Positions 39,638 to 48,845 of a stretch of 64,000 bases of DNA are shown piece after piece. The stretch's first letter is position 1. Each line of letters starts with the position of its first letter. Source of the stretch: Desulfocapsaceae bacterium (GTDB lineage: Bacteria > Desulfobacterota > Desulfobulbia > Desulfobulbales > Desulfocapsaceae); contig JAUSAB010000075.1 of assembly GCA_030653035.1 (NCBI GenBank), forward strand, positions 1-64,000. The letters are read 5' to 3'. A program made the translations under genes and the position numbers. The notes under the pieces were generated by a model, which had not been told where the DNA came from, did no database searches, and saw nothing but the letters and a program-made list of their open reading frames with translations.

Positions 39638-41263
39638 ATGTCAGAGTTAAGCCTCAAGCCACTTTCCGGATTCAATTCTTTTCCGGGACCGGTGGTTACA
39701 GTGATTATGGATGGGGTGGGGATCGGCCCTGAAAATGAGAGCAATGGGGTCTATATGGCCTACACCCCGGTGCTGGATGAACTTCTACAGGGTGAGTTGG
39801 CGACCCGTTTGAAGGCGCACGGAACCGCTGTGGGGCTGCCGTCTGATGATGATATGGGCAACTCCGAGGTTGGTCATAATACCCTCGGCGCCGGCCGGGT
39901 CTTTGCACAGGGGGCAAAGCTGGTGAACGAGGCGTTGAAGAGTGGCGCGGCCTTTACCAGTAAGGCCTGGCATGAGGTTCTTGGGCGCACTGGCGGGGGC
40001 GGTACTTTGCATCTGATCGGCCTGATCTCGGATGGCAATGTGCACAGCCATGTGGATCATCTCTATGCCCTGCTTGATCAATGTGTCCGGGACAATATTT
40101 TGCGAGTTAGGGTGCATGGTCTGATTGATGGCCGGGATGTGGGGCCGAGGAGCGCCCTGGAGTATTTTGCACCTCTTGAGCAAAGGCTGCGTGAGCTGTC
40201 TGTGGCTGGCCGTGATTACCGGATGGCGTCCGGCGGCGGCCGGATGAACACGACCATGGATCGCTATAACGCCGACTGGTCAGTGGTAGAGCGGGGCTGG
40301 AAGGCCCATGTGCTGGGAGAAGGCAGGCCTTTTTCTTCTGCCTGTGAGGCCATTCAGCATTATTATGATGAAGATCCGGTCATGACCGATCAGTATATGG
40401 AGAGCTTTGTGGTGGTAGAGGATGGAAGGCCGGTGGGGATTATGAAAGACGGGGATGCGGTCATTCTTTTTAATTTTCGGGGGGATCGGGCGATCGAGAT
40501 CTCGCGCGCCTTTGATGAGCCGGAACTGACCGAGTTTGATCGCAAGCGGGTTCCTGATCTTTTTTACGCCGGGATTATGCAATATGATGGCGATGCCCAT
40601 GTGCCTGCCAATTATATAGTAGAGCCGCCCGCCATTGACAAGACGCTTGGGGAATATCTCTGCGCGGCCGGGATCTCTTCGTATGCTATTTCCGAGACTC
40701 AGAAGTTTGGTCATGTAACCTATTTTTGGAATGGCAATAAATCAGGGTATATTGACGAAGCCCTGGAAACTTATGTGGAGATCCTGTCTGATAAAGTAAC
40801 CTTTGATCTGCGTCCCTGGATGAAGGCGGCAGAGATCACCGATCAGGTAATTGCCGCCATTGCCAGCGGCAGTTATAAGTTTATCCGTCTCAATCTGGCT
40901 AATGGGGATATGGTTGGCCATACCGGAGTGGAAATTTCAGTGCGGATTGCTGTGGAAACCGTGGATCTGTCATTAAAAAGGATACTTGCCGCCCTTGAAA
41001 AGGCGGGAGGCATTGCCCTGATAACGGCTGACCATGGAAACGCTGATTGTATGTGGACTGACAAAAAAGGCAAGCGTACAGCCATGGTGGCCCATACCCG
41101 GAATCCGGTACCGTTGATTGTTAAGGATTATAATCGCAAGAATAGTTTTCAGCTCAGTTATCTTGAGCAGCCCGGATTGTCTAATGTTGCCGCGACCGTT
41201 TGTAATTTGCTGGGGTTTGAGGCCCCAGAAGATTACGATCCATCATTGCTTGTGTTGTCATGA
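39638..41263 (+). CDS. gpmI: 2,3-bisphosphoglycerate-independent phosphoglycerate mutase
   Basis: 541 residues, close to the usual ~510-550. The ATG at 39638 has AGGAGA 6 nt before it, so I prefer it to the ATG at 39590. Alkaline-phosphatase-type metal site: VTVIMDGVGIG at the N-terminus, catalytic Ser in DDMGNSEVGHNTLGAG, and ALITADHGNADCMW plus VAHTRNPVPLIV at the C-terminus. It interconverts 3- and 2-phosphoglycerate with two Mn ions in glycolysis and gluconeogenesis. Confidence 0.95.
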   Translation: MSELSLKPLSGFNSFPGPVVTVIMDGVGIGPENESNGVYMAYTPVLDELLQGELATRLKAHGTAVGLPSDDDMGNSEVGHNTLGAGRVFAQGAKLVNEALKSGAAFTSKAWHEVLGRTGGGGTLHLIGLISDGNVHSHVDHLYALLDQCVRDNILRVRVHGLIDGRDVGPRSALEYFAPLEQRLRELSVAGRDYRMASGGGRMNTTMDRYNADWSVVERGWKAHVLGEGRPFSSACEAIQHYYDEDPVMTDQYMESFVVVEDGRPVGIMKDGDAVILFNFRGDRAIEISRAFDEPELTEFDRKRVPDLFYAGIMQYDGDAHVPANYIVEPPAIDKTLGEYLCAAGISSYAISETQKFGHVTYFWNGNKSGYIDEALETYVEILSDKVTFDLRPWMKAAEITDQVIAAIASGSYKFIRLNLANGDMVGHTGVEISVRIAVETVDLSLKRILAALEKAGGIALITADHGNADCMWTDKKGKRTAMVAHTRNPVPLIVKDYNRKNSFQLSYLEQPGLSNVAATVCNLLGFEAPEDYDPSLLVLS

Positions 41264-41544
41264 ACGGAAAAGTTTTTTGTTGGTGTGCGTTGAAGGGAGT
41301 TTTTATGTAAAAATACAACAAAATTAACACGTTATAAAAAAATAAATATTTTTATTTTTTTCTGGTTTTTCATGATACAATTTGCTATAAAAATATAACG
41401 TATTCATTGTGTGGTGTTTTTATTTTGACAGTAGTGTGATCATATAAAGTTTTTTGCCTTATGTGGATCTTGCTTTTTGTTGGTTTAAATTGCTACACAG
41501 CACAAAAGTAGTTTGATATACATTATTAGGAGTTAAAGGGTATC
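41264..41544 (+). other. AT-rich leader and promoter region of the cold-shock gene
   Basis: 281 bp without a coding frame, very AT-rich. It probably holds the csp promoter and a long 5' UTR, as is usual for cspA-type genes. GGAGTTAAAGGGT precedes the ATG. I could not define a -35/-10 pair with confidence. Confidence 0.4.
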
Positions 41545-41745
41545 ATGTTAGAAGGCACAGTGAAGTGGTTTAATGAGTCCAAGGGTTTTGGTTTTATCGA
41601 ACAAGATGGTGGCAAGGATGTTTTCGTACACTACTCTGCAATTGCTTCTGAAGGCTTCAAGACCTTGAACGAAGGCGACAGGGTTCAGTTTGAAATTACA
41701 GAAGGCCCTAAAGGACCTGCTGCTGCCAACGTGCGTAAAATCTGA
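41545..41745 (+). CDS. CspA-family cold-shock protein
   Basis: 66 residues forming one cold-shock domain: [15 protein letters not shown] (RNP1 KGFGFI), then DVFVHYSAI (RNP2 VFVHY) and [15 protein letters not shown]. It binds single-stranded RNA and DNA as an RNA chaperone. It is monocistronic, with a long AT-rich leader and a strong terminator. Full domain length, no anomalies. Confidence 0.96.
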   Translation: MLEGTVKWFNESKGFGFIEQDGGKDVFVHYSAIASEGFKTLNEGDRVQFEITEGPKGPAAANVRKI

Positions 41746-41762
41746 TTGAGAACAGTTTTAAT

Positions 41763-41809
41763 TTTTGAGTTTACCTGAGTCTTTCGGGTAAACTCAAAAG
41801 ATTTTTTTG
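41763..41809 (+). terminator. Intrinsic terminator of the cold-shock gene
   Basis: A stem TTGAGTTTACC / GGGTAAACTCAA is followed by AAGATTTTTTT, about 18 bp after the stop codon. Confidence 0.9.
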
Positions 41810-42013
41810 ACGTTCTGCTCTCCTTGTATTTTTCTGTCCTCTTTTCTGCTCTCTCTTCTGTTTTATTCTATTTGAAAGTTTTATCTTTCTGTCCTTGCTG
41901 TTTTTTGTCATCACTCAGCTCTCTTCTTGCTTCTTCAAAGATGATAAGGGTATACTCTTACATTTGTTGTTCACCTCCCTTAGAGTACTTTTCAAGAAAA
42001 AGAGGAGTTTGTC

Positions 42014-43720
42014 ATGCAGAGTCTTACCAAAGCGCAGAAGGCACGTCTTGCCATTCGTACCTTTAAAACCCTGGCTGATGCCCTGACCTTGCGCGGTTAT
42101 TATAAACCTTCGGGAAGATCCGGGGAAAAACTTGCGGAATCGTTAAGGCTGTTTGCTCCTGAGATCTATGGATCCATGAGTGACCTCCGGGTGATGGAGT
42201 TGCAGGGGCTTGAGTATGTGATTGATCGGATGCCAAAGGGAATTGAAAAATGTAACCGGATTATCCTGACCGGTCATGAGGATTTTCAGAACACCTCTTT
42301 TGAGCAGGTCATTCCTTTGAAGCGTCGCCGTTTGTCCTATGTGGTCTCGGAAAAGGAGATCTGTTTTGTCATAACCAAGGGATTGACCGAGATTTACGAT
42401 ATCCTGACCCATATCACCTTCCTGAATATAGAGGCCCAGAAGATCGAGCAACAGATCTGTGATAAAGAAGGAGGTACCTGTTCCGAATGGCACGATCTGG
42501 GCAAGGCTGCGCGAGGAGAGCTTATACTTGAGGGAGCGGTACTGGATCAGGCTATCTGGAATCTCTCCATTATTCTGGGGCGAACCTACAAAGAGACGCG
42601 TGAAACCTATGAAAACATGAATAAAACCCATCATGGCCAGCGATATAATAATGGTTTGTTCTCCATTGTTTACGATATGGGGCAACGCGTTATCAGTGAG
42701 ATGAAATCGCCCGACGAGCATCTGACCATCTATTTTACGCCGTCTCTCCAGGAGATGATCGCCCACCACCAATACGCGTCAGCCTGGGCGCAAGTGGTGA
42801 AAGAACATCTGCATAAGCGTGGCCTTCATGAGCGGCCTCTCCATCTTATCAGCGCCAATATGCATTCTGTGAAAAATATTCTTTATGGTGCTGGGGCATT
42901 GAAGAAAATGGGAGAGAGTGTCCCGGCCAGTCTCTATGATATGATTCCGGCCCTGAAGGGGAAAGAGGATGAGGTAAGAACATTTGCCGAACAGTATGGA
43001 TTTTCCTTCCTTCCTGATCTCTCCGGGTCGAATATTGATGTTATGGTGATTGATGCGGCCGAGATTGTGAGTGATATTCTCCATCCAGAGCTGACGATTA
43101 ATATCGATTATATCCAGAAAGCAAGGCCGGTTATTGTGGTTATGGATTACGCCTTTGGTACCCAGGCCTTTGAGGTCATGGATGAATTCTTGTGCCCCTG
43201 TAATTTTGAGGACAAAACGATCACCTTAGATGTTGAGTCCATTTCCATAATGGGCAAGGCAGGTATTTTGCCAGGGAAAAAGGGAGATATCATGCTGGCC
43301 ACAGCCCATGTCATGGAGGGGACATCCCATAATTATATCGTTGCCAATGACTTGCGGGTTGATGATTTTGCCGGCAAGGCCGATGTGTATGTGGGACCGA
43401 TGGTAACGGTTCTGGGTACCTCTCTACAGAATCGTGATGTCCTGGAGCGTTTTTACAGTTCCAGTTGGAAGGCTGTAGGACTTGAAATGGAAGGGGGCCA
43501 TTATCAGCGAGCTATCAGTGCCGCAGTGATTCAGGGCCATATTTCCTCTCAGGTCCGAATCCGATATGCCTACTATGCCTCAGATAATCCTTTGCGCGGT
43601 GGTCAGACCCTGGCTGCTGGTTCTATGGGGGCGGAAGGGATCGTTCCCACCTATCTTATCACCAAGGTTCTGGTACAGAAGATTCTCAATCCGCCGGTGG
43701 ATAGAAGATGCGATTTATGA
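42014..43720 (+). CDS. Large conserved protein with nucleoside-phosphorylase-like C-terminus
   Basis: 568 residues, no signal peptide. GAGGAG lies 7 nt before the ATG. The C-terminal ~250 residues carry features recalling the purine nucleoside phosphorylase/AMP nucleosidase superfamily: VDVGP-like KADVYVGPMVTVLG and GLEMEGGHYQRAI. From memory the whole resembles DUF6909-type proteins of deltaproteobacteria, but I could not check. A cytosolic nucleotide- or nucleoside-related function is possible, not shown. It overlaps the downstream histidine kinase by 13 bp, so the two are co-expressed. Confidence 0.75.
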   Translation: MQSLTKAQKARLAIRTFKTLADALTLRGYYKPSGRSGEKLAESLRLFAPEIYGSMSDLRVMELQGLEYVIDRMPKGIEKCNRIILTGHEDFQNTSFEQVIPLKRRRLSYVVSEKEICFVITKGLTEIYDILTHITFLNIEAQKIEQQICDKEGGTCSEWHDLGKAARGELILEGAVLDQAIWNLSIILGRTYKETRETYENMNKTHHGQRYNNGLFSIVYDMGQRVISEMKSPDEHLTIYFTPSLQEMIAHHQYASAWAQVVKEHLHKRGLHERPLHLISANMHSVKNILYGAGALKKMGESVPASLYDMIPALKGKEDEVRTFAEQYGFSFLPDLSGSNIDVMVIDAAEIVSDILHPELTINIDYIQKARPVIVVMDYAFGTQAFEVMDEFLCPCNFEDKTITLDVESISIMGKAGILPGKKGDIMLATAHVMEGTSHNYIVANDLRVDDFAGKADVYVGPMVTVLGTSLQNRDVLERFYSSSWKAVGLEMEGGHYQRAISAAVIQGHISSQVRIRYAYYASDNPLRGGQTLAAGSMGAEGIVPTYLITKVLVQKILNPPVDRRCDL

Positions 43721-45636
43721 AAGGTCAACGTCTGGCCCTGGTTTCACCATGGGTGCTGGCTGCGGCCTGTGCCCTTCTGGCTTTGATCATCGGGGTGTTT
43801 GCCGTCAATAACTACCGGCGTGAAAAACGATTGATGACTGACGTTCTCTTGGAGCGTGGGGCGACTATTATTCGTTTTGTGACCTCAGGCGCCAGGACCT
43901 CATTTCTTGATGGCGTGCAGGAGGGCTTGCCTCCTGAGTGGAAATGGTCTGATCATATGCAGGAGATTCTGGAGCGCACCGCTGAACATCCCGGGGTTCG
44001 TTTTTTGGCCATCGTCGACACCTCGGGGCAGATTCTTGCCAGTTCCATGCCGGAAAAAGTGGGATCCCTTGTTGATGATGAGACCAGAACATTTGTCGGT
44101 TCTATTGTTGAGGAGGAGCACGGTCCGGGCCGGTTTCGTTATCGCGTGGGTGGGTCTCTAAGTGAATCTGGCAGTACTCCCGCTTTTCAAGTGGCCTCCC
44201 TTTTTGTCCCCATTGGAAAAAGGCAACTGGAGCAGCAGGGACCGCCAGCCACGCCGCGGGGGAGGATAAATGACTTGAAGCCCCCACGCGGCGCGGGTGG
44301 AGGCCGGATGATGGCGCATCGCACCTGCCCCTTGGAATACAGTGATGAGCTGGAGCGAGTGAGCCGGCAAAAATATAGTATCCTGGTGGAACTTGATCTG
44401 GCGGAATTGAACAAGGCAGTCAGACAGCAGCTTCTCCAGATTGTCATTCTGTCGGTTGTTTTGCTGCTGGTTGGCATTGGCGGCTGGCTGTCTCTGTTGA
44501 CCCTTGAAGGACTGAAGGGGTCACAGAGCAGGTTGAGCCGGATCAAGGCCTTTCGCGATACCCTTATCTCTTCTCTGCCGGTAGGGTTGATTGTTACTGA
44601 TAGCATGGGAAAGATTGTCCTGTGTAATCAGGTTGCGGAACAGATTGCCTCAGTGGTCGAAAGTGAGGTGGTGGGTTCTGTACCTCAGAATGTGCTGGCT
44701 GCAGAGCTGGCACTGGCGTTGCAGTTGAATCTTGCAGATCAGCAGAAGCCAACGGTTGGTGCGGTGCAAAAAGAAATTACCTTGCCTGATACGCAAGGGC
44801 GGATGCGAACCCTCCAGTTGTTCAGTCTGCCTGTGGTTGAGAGTGAAGGCGCTTCTGCCGGCGTCATGCTTCTTATTCAGGATGTGAGTCAGGTGAAATC
44901 CCTGGAAGAGGAGTTGCGCCGGAGTGAGAGGCTGGCTGCCCTTGGTAAGATGGCGGCTGGTGTTGCCCATGAATTGAGAAACCCGCTGAGTTCCATCAAA
45001 GGCCTGGCTATTCTGCTTAGATCACGGTTTCAGGAGGTCGTTCCTGCGTCGTCCTTGGCGCCTGCGACACCGGGGAGCTCTTGTTCGGTGAAAAACAACG
45101 ATCTGGAGACGGCTGATATCCTGGTGCAGGAGGTGGAGCGATTGAACCGCAGTATCGGTGAATTGCTTGATTATGCCCGTCCCCAGAAATTGATCAAGGA
45201 GGATGTCTACCCCGAAGAAGTGGTGCAAAAGGCCGTGTCGCTTATTCGCATGGATGCTGAGTCTGTAGGGGTGAAGGTGGAGATCCAGGCGGAGGATGGT
45301 CTGCCGGTGGTTCAGGCTGATCAGGATAAATTGAACCAGGTTTTTCTCAATCTCTTTTTGAATTCCATCCAAGCCATGGAGCATGGAGGCCGGCTGGATA
45401 TCCGGGTTGCGGTCCAAGGAAAAAATGTTCTGTTTACGGTCAAGGATACGGGATACGGCGTGAGCAAAGAAGATCTGCCGCGTATCTTTGATCCCTATTT
45501 TACCACCAAGCCCGAAGGGACGGGATTGGGACTCGCCATGTCTGTCAAGATCATCGAGGAACATGGCGGAACCGTGACCGTTGAGAGTGAACCGGGTGTG
45601 GGGACGACGGTGGTTGTCTCACTTCCCTGCATGTAA
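43708..45636 (+). CDS. Membrane sensor histidine kinase (ZraS/AtoS-like), no adjacent regulator
   Basis: 642 residues. Membrane segment ~12-34 (WVLAAACALLALIIGVFAV), periplasmic sensor ~35-230, second membrane segment (~IVILSVVLLLVGIGGW), PAS-like domain ~265-375 (PVGLIVTDSMGKIVLCNQ), HisKA with phospho-His in GVAHELRNPLSSIKG, HATPase with NLFLNSIQAMEHGG, VKDTGYGVSKEDL and GTGLGLAMSVKII. The sensor domain holds a Pro/Arg/Gly-rich insertion (RGRINDLKPPRGAGGGRMM). The start overlaps the preceding gene by 13 bp. No response regulator follows. Confidence 0.93.
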   Translation: MRFMKGQRLALVSPWVLAAACALLALIIGVFAVNNYRREKRLMTDVLLERGATIIRFVTSGARTSFLDGVQEGLPPEWKWSDHMQEILERTAEHPGVRFLAIVDTSGQILASSMPEKVGSLVDDETRTFVGSIVEEEHGPGRFRYRVGGSLSESGSTPAFQVASLFVPIGKRQLEQQGPPATPRGRINDLKPPRGAGGGRMMAHRTCPLEYSDELERVSRQKYSILVELDLAELNKAVRQQLLQIVILSVVLLLVGIGGWLSLLTLEGLKGSQSRLSRIKAFRDTLISSLPVGLIVTDSMGKIVLCNQVAEQIASVVESEVVGSVPQNVLAAELALALQLNLADQQKPTVGAVQKEITLPDTQGRMRTLQLFSLPVVESEGASAGVMLLIQDVSQVKSLEEELRRSERLAALGKMAAGVAHELRNPLSSIKGLAILLRSRFQEVVPASSLAPATPGSSCSVKNNDLETADILVQEVERLNRSIGELLDYARPQKLIKEDVYPEEVVQKAVSLIRMDAESVGVKVEIQAEDGLPVVQADQDKLNQVFLNLFLNSIQAMEHGGRLDIRVAVQGKNVLFTVKDTGYGVSKEDLPRIFDPYFTTKPEGTGLGLAMSVKIIEEHGGTVTVESEPGVGTTVVVSLPCM

Positions 45637-45796
45637 TTGAGGTTTTTGACGAAGTCTGAATCCTGCAAATTTCGCAGGATCTGTACCAATTCTCCTTATA
45701 AAATAAAGATTACCCCTCCGGTTATGACGGTTTTTATGCGAAATCATCTAACCAGCCCCTGAGGAGCAATGCTTATTCAGACTATCGAAGTTTCTC

Positions 45797-45831
45797 GCAG
45801 ATAAGCGAAGACTTTGAACGTGCTTATCTGC
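45797..45831. terminator. Hairpin between convergent genes
   Basis: Arms GCAGATAAGC and GCTTATCTGC with a 15-nt loop, between the kinase stop (45636) and the SBBP gene stop (45846). A smaller hairpin (ATCCTGC / GCAGGAT) lies at about 45660-45681. Neither has a long T run, so termination is only probable. Confidence 0.45.
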
Positions 45832-45845
45832 AAGTGGTTCTTTCT

Positions 45846-47846
45846 TTATTGGATTCCTCCCTTGGTGATGGCTGGTATAAACATCGGCCAGGGGAATTTC
45901 TTGAAGGTGGTGGAAATCTTTAAGATCACGATGTCATGGTCTCCGCTGTAAGCATGCAGGGGAGTACCCCAGGTGGTCTCACTATACCCTGTTATATAGA
46001 CATTTTCATTTCCGTCAACGGCTATAGCATAACCATGATCAACAAGAGAGGCAGCGCCGTAGAAGGTGTTCCCCTGAAGTATTCCTGAATTATTAAGTTT
46101 CAAGGCCGTGATGTCAGCGCTGCCGCTATAAGCATGTAGTGGACTGCCCCAGGTGGCCTGACTATACCCTGTTACATAGATCTTTCCACTTCCGTCAATG
46201 GCTATGCCATAGCCATAATCAATAGATGTCGAACCGTGGAAGGTATGCCATTGCAATGCCCCTGAACTGTTAAGTTTGAGGATAGTGATGTCACCTGACC
46301 CGCTTCCACTAAAGGAATGAACGGGATTGCCCCAGGTGTCTTGACTTGTACCTGTTACATAGGTATTCCCGCTTCCATCAACGGCAATGCCTTTGCCATA
46401 ATCATCATACGTTCCAGAGCCGTAGAAGGTATGCCACTGATATACTCCTGAACCGTTAAGCTTGAGGATCACGATATCAGCTTTTCCTCCTCCGCTATGA
46501 TCATGCAACGGAGTGCCCCAGGATGCATTACTATACCCTGTTATATAAGTATTCCCGTTTCCGTCAACGGCTATGCCATAGGCATAATCAGTAGATGTCG
46601 AGCCGTGGAAGGTATTCCACTGCAGTGTTGTTCCTGAATTATCAAGTTTGAAGATTACGATATCGGCGTTTCCTCCACCACCATGAGGATTAACCGGGCT
46701 GCCCCAAGTGGCAACGCTGATACCTGTTACGTAGATATCACTTCCATTAACGGCTATGCCAAGGCCGTAATCTGTACTTGCGGAGCCGTAGAAGGTATGC
46801 CACTGGTATGTTCCTGAACTGTCAAGCTTGAGGACCACGATATCAAAGCCTGAAGTATGAGCATGCAGCGGGGCGACCGGGCTGCCCCAGGAGGTATTGC
46901 TGTGACCTGTTACATAAACATTCCCGCTTCCGTCAACGGCTATACCTTTGCCTTCATCGGTATTTCCAGAGCCGTAGAAGGTGTTCCACTGCAAGGCGCC
47001 TGAATTGTCGAGCTTGAGGACCATGATATCCATGTTGCTGCCTGTGCTATGATTATGCACCGGACTGCCCCAGGATGTCTCGCTATACCCTGTTACATAG
47101 ACATTACCGCTGCCGTCAATGGCTATGCTGTTCCCTTCATCTTCAGCTGCAGAGCCGTAGAAGGTGTGCCACTGATAGGTTGGATCGATGATCAGTTCCT
47201 GGTCCTTGTTGTATGCTCCGGTTTTAAAACCAATGGTTCCGTTGTGTAGCTCGTATGCCACCTCGACTGCTTTTTTCCGGCCATCCACCATCTGCCAGGC
47301 TACGGGCGTGGACTCGGTGATATAGCCTTGCCGGGTGGCAAGTTTGATCTTAAGCGATCCGTCTTCCTGCAGTTCCGTGTCGGCGTTATATTTTAACCTT
47401 ATATCAGTAACATCAGCCCCGGGTTGAATGAAATAGGTGCTTTCGGCAATCCCCGTTTGCACAGCTTCATAGCGAAGGGTTATCCCGTCCCAAAGATCCT
47501 GGTATTCGACCCGTTGCAGATTGGCAAGCGTGTCTTCACGGTCTGGTGTTAATGCAATATCATCCTGGTGCCGATTTGTGTTATCTGCGGCGACAGCCTG
47601 CGGGACAATAGTATGGGCGCCGAGAAATTCTACACTTAAAAATCCAGCCGTATTGACAAGATATGCCTTATCCGGCTTGAATCCCATGACATGACTTCCA
47701 GCCTTGAATTGTAAAAGGTCATTTTTCACCGGCAGGGACTGGCTTTTTCCTCCACTGTTTGCACCGGCCATATTGGCCTGCAAACCACAAAAAATCACCA
47801 TCAATATGAGAAGCCAAATAGGATCTTTAATCCACTTGTGTTTCAT
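45846..47846 (-). CDS. Secreted SBBP-type beta-propeller repeat protein
   Basis: 666 residues from the ATG at 47846, which has GGAGGAAAAGACC upstream; the longer frame to 47897 lacks this. A signal peptide ends near MAGANS. Residues ~30-215 form an N-terminal domain typical of SBBP proteins (VEYQDLWDGITLRYEA, ELIIDPTYQW). Then seven ~55-residue repeats of the type WHTFYGSxxxDEGxxIAVDGSGNVYVTGYSxxSWGSP (shown as consensus) form a propeller. No catalytic motif is seen. It is an exported, possibly adhesive or structural protein transcribed alone. Confidence 0.87.
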   Translation of the reverse strand: MKHKWIKDPIWLLILMVIFCGLQANMAGANSGGKSQSLPVKNDLLQFKAGSHVMGFKPDKAYLVNTAGFLSVEFLGAHTIVPQAVAADNTNRHQDDIALTPDREDTLANLQRVEYQDLWDGITLRYEAVQTGIAESTYFIQPGADVTDIRLKYNADTELQEDGSLKIKLATRQGYITESTPVAWQMVDGRKKAVEVAYELHNGTIGFKTGAYNKDQELIIDPTYQWHTFYGSAAEDEGNSIAIDGSGNVYVTGYSETSWGSPVHNHSTGSNMDIMVLKLDNSGALQWNTFYGSGNTDEGKGIAVDGSGNVYVTGHSNTSWGSPVAPLHAHTSGFDIVVLKLDSSGTYQWHTFYGSASTDYGLGIAVNGSDIYVTGISVATWGSPVNPHGGGGNADIVIFKLDNSGTTLQWNTFHGSTSTDYAYGIAVDGNGNTYITGYSNASWGTPLHDHSGGGKADIVILKLNGSGVYQWHTFYGSGTYDDYGKGIAVDGSGNTYVTGTSQDTWGNPVHSFSGSGSGDITILKLNSSGALQWHTFHGSTSIDYGYGIAIDGSGKIYVTGYSQATWGSPLHAYSGSADITALKLNNSGILQGNTFYGAASLVDHGYAIAVDGNENVYITGYSETTWGTPLHAYSGDHDIVILKISTTFKKFPWPMFIPAITKGGIQ

Positions 47847-47945
47847 GGTCTTTTCCTCCATTTTTTGTTTTTTACCTCTGCCGCAGGAGTTGTGCAAAAT
47901 TTGATATACAAAAACAAGGTGATGGGTAAAATCTTAATGTGACGG

Positions 47946-48611
47946 TTAATTCAGGGTGGGTCTTATCGAATTGTTATCTCCAGATGAAGGTGGTGGCGGA
48001 GCTGCTTGGTTTACGAAGCACTTTTTCAGTCTGATAAAAAGTGCTTTGATCCCATGCCATATTTGGGGGAGAAGCCAAATGACGAGAAGAAGAAACAGAA
48101 AGAAAAGTCCTATGAAAACAATTGGATGATGCAGGGCGATCCAGAGTCCGGCGACGACCGATACATCTTCCAAGACTGATGCGATCCAGTTGCTGAAGGG
48201 TTCAGGAGAGGTGTTGATCAGGATTCTAGAGCCTGCTTTGAGGGAATGGGAGGTGGCGGAGATGGTCCCGCCCAGGATTCCGGCGGTAATGACCACTGCC
48301 GGATTTACCGGTCCTACGGCCCCGGCGGCCAGCATGACCCCGGCCGGGATGCGGATAAAGGTATGAATGGTGTCCCAGGCAGTGTCCACCCCCGGGGTTT
48401 TGTCGGCAAAGAATTCTACCGCATACATCAGGGCGGCGGCGCCAATTATCAGGGGATTCTGCAGGACGAGCAATTGCTCCGGGAGGACAATGTTGCCGGT
48501 CAGTCCGAGAAAGCCAAGGACTCCAATGGTCGCGTAAAGATTGATGCCGGCGGCCCAGGATGTACCCATCATCAGGGCAATGGTGGCGATAAGTTGCTGA
48601 TAGGCATCCAT
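47946..48611 (-). CDS. DUF4126-type integral membrane protein
   Basis: 221 residues with about five to six membrane segments (LIATIALMMGTSWAAGINLY at the start, a Gly/Ala-rich AGVMLAAGAVGPVNPAVVIT, then VFIGLFFLFLLLVIWLLP). The GTSWAAGINLYATIGVLGFL and FFADKTPGVDTAWDTIHTF blocks are typical of DUF4126 proteins, whose function is unknown. The C-terminus is Pro/Ser-rich and cytosolic. It lies downstream of glgB and a 65-residue gene on the same strand. Confidence 0.8.
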   Translation of the reverse strand: MDAYQQLIATIALMMGTSWAAGINLYATIGVLGFLGLTGNIVLPEQLLVLQNPLIIGAAALMYAVEFFADKTPGVDTAWDTIHTFIRIPAGVMLAAGAVGPVNPAVVITAGILGGTISATSHSLKAGSRILINTSPEPFSNWIASVLEDVSVVAGLWIALHHPIVFIGLFFLFLLLVIWLLPQIWHGIKALFIRLKKCFVNQAAPPPPSSGDNNSIRPTLN

Positions 48612-48644
48612 TCTCTACCCTCCTTTATTATCTATTCGCTGTGC

Positions 48645-48842
48645 TTACTCCTGGTTCTTGCATTCAGCCAAATGGTTGTTGAGAAACTCGCACTCTTTGG
48701 GTGAGAGATCAAATTTGATCTCGACCTGATGCAGCAGGAACACCCTGCTTTTTTCTGGATGCTCCCGGAGGAGTTCAGAAAAGGCGCAAACGGCCTTTTT
48801 CATTTTGTCGCCAGGGCGTTGCGTAGGTGTATGTGCAGACAT
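48645..48842 (-). CDS. 65-residue hypothetical protein after glgB
   Basis: Starts 3 bp after the glgB stop, so it is probably translated by coupling. The sequence (MKKAVCAFSELLREHPEKS, FDLSPKECEFLNNHLAEC) is helical and charged without membrane segments. I do not recognise a family. The tight spacing and protein-like composition support a real gene. Confidence 0.6.
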   Translation of the reverse strand: MSAHTPTQRPGDKMKKAVCAFSELLREHPEKSRVFLLHQVEIKFDLSPKECEFLNNHLAECKNQE

Positions 48843-48845
48843 TTT

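Noticed and set aside
41400-41450. TTGACA...TATAAA as a promoter for the cold-shock gene
   Set aside because: The spacing between the two boxes is only about 12 bp, too short for a sigma-70 promoter.
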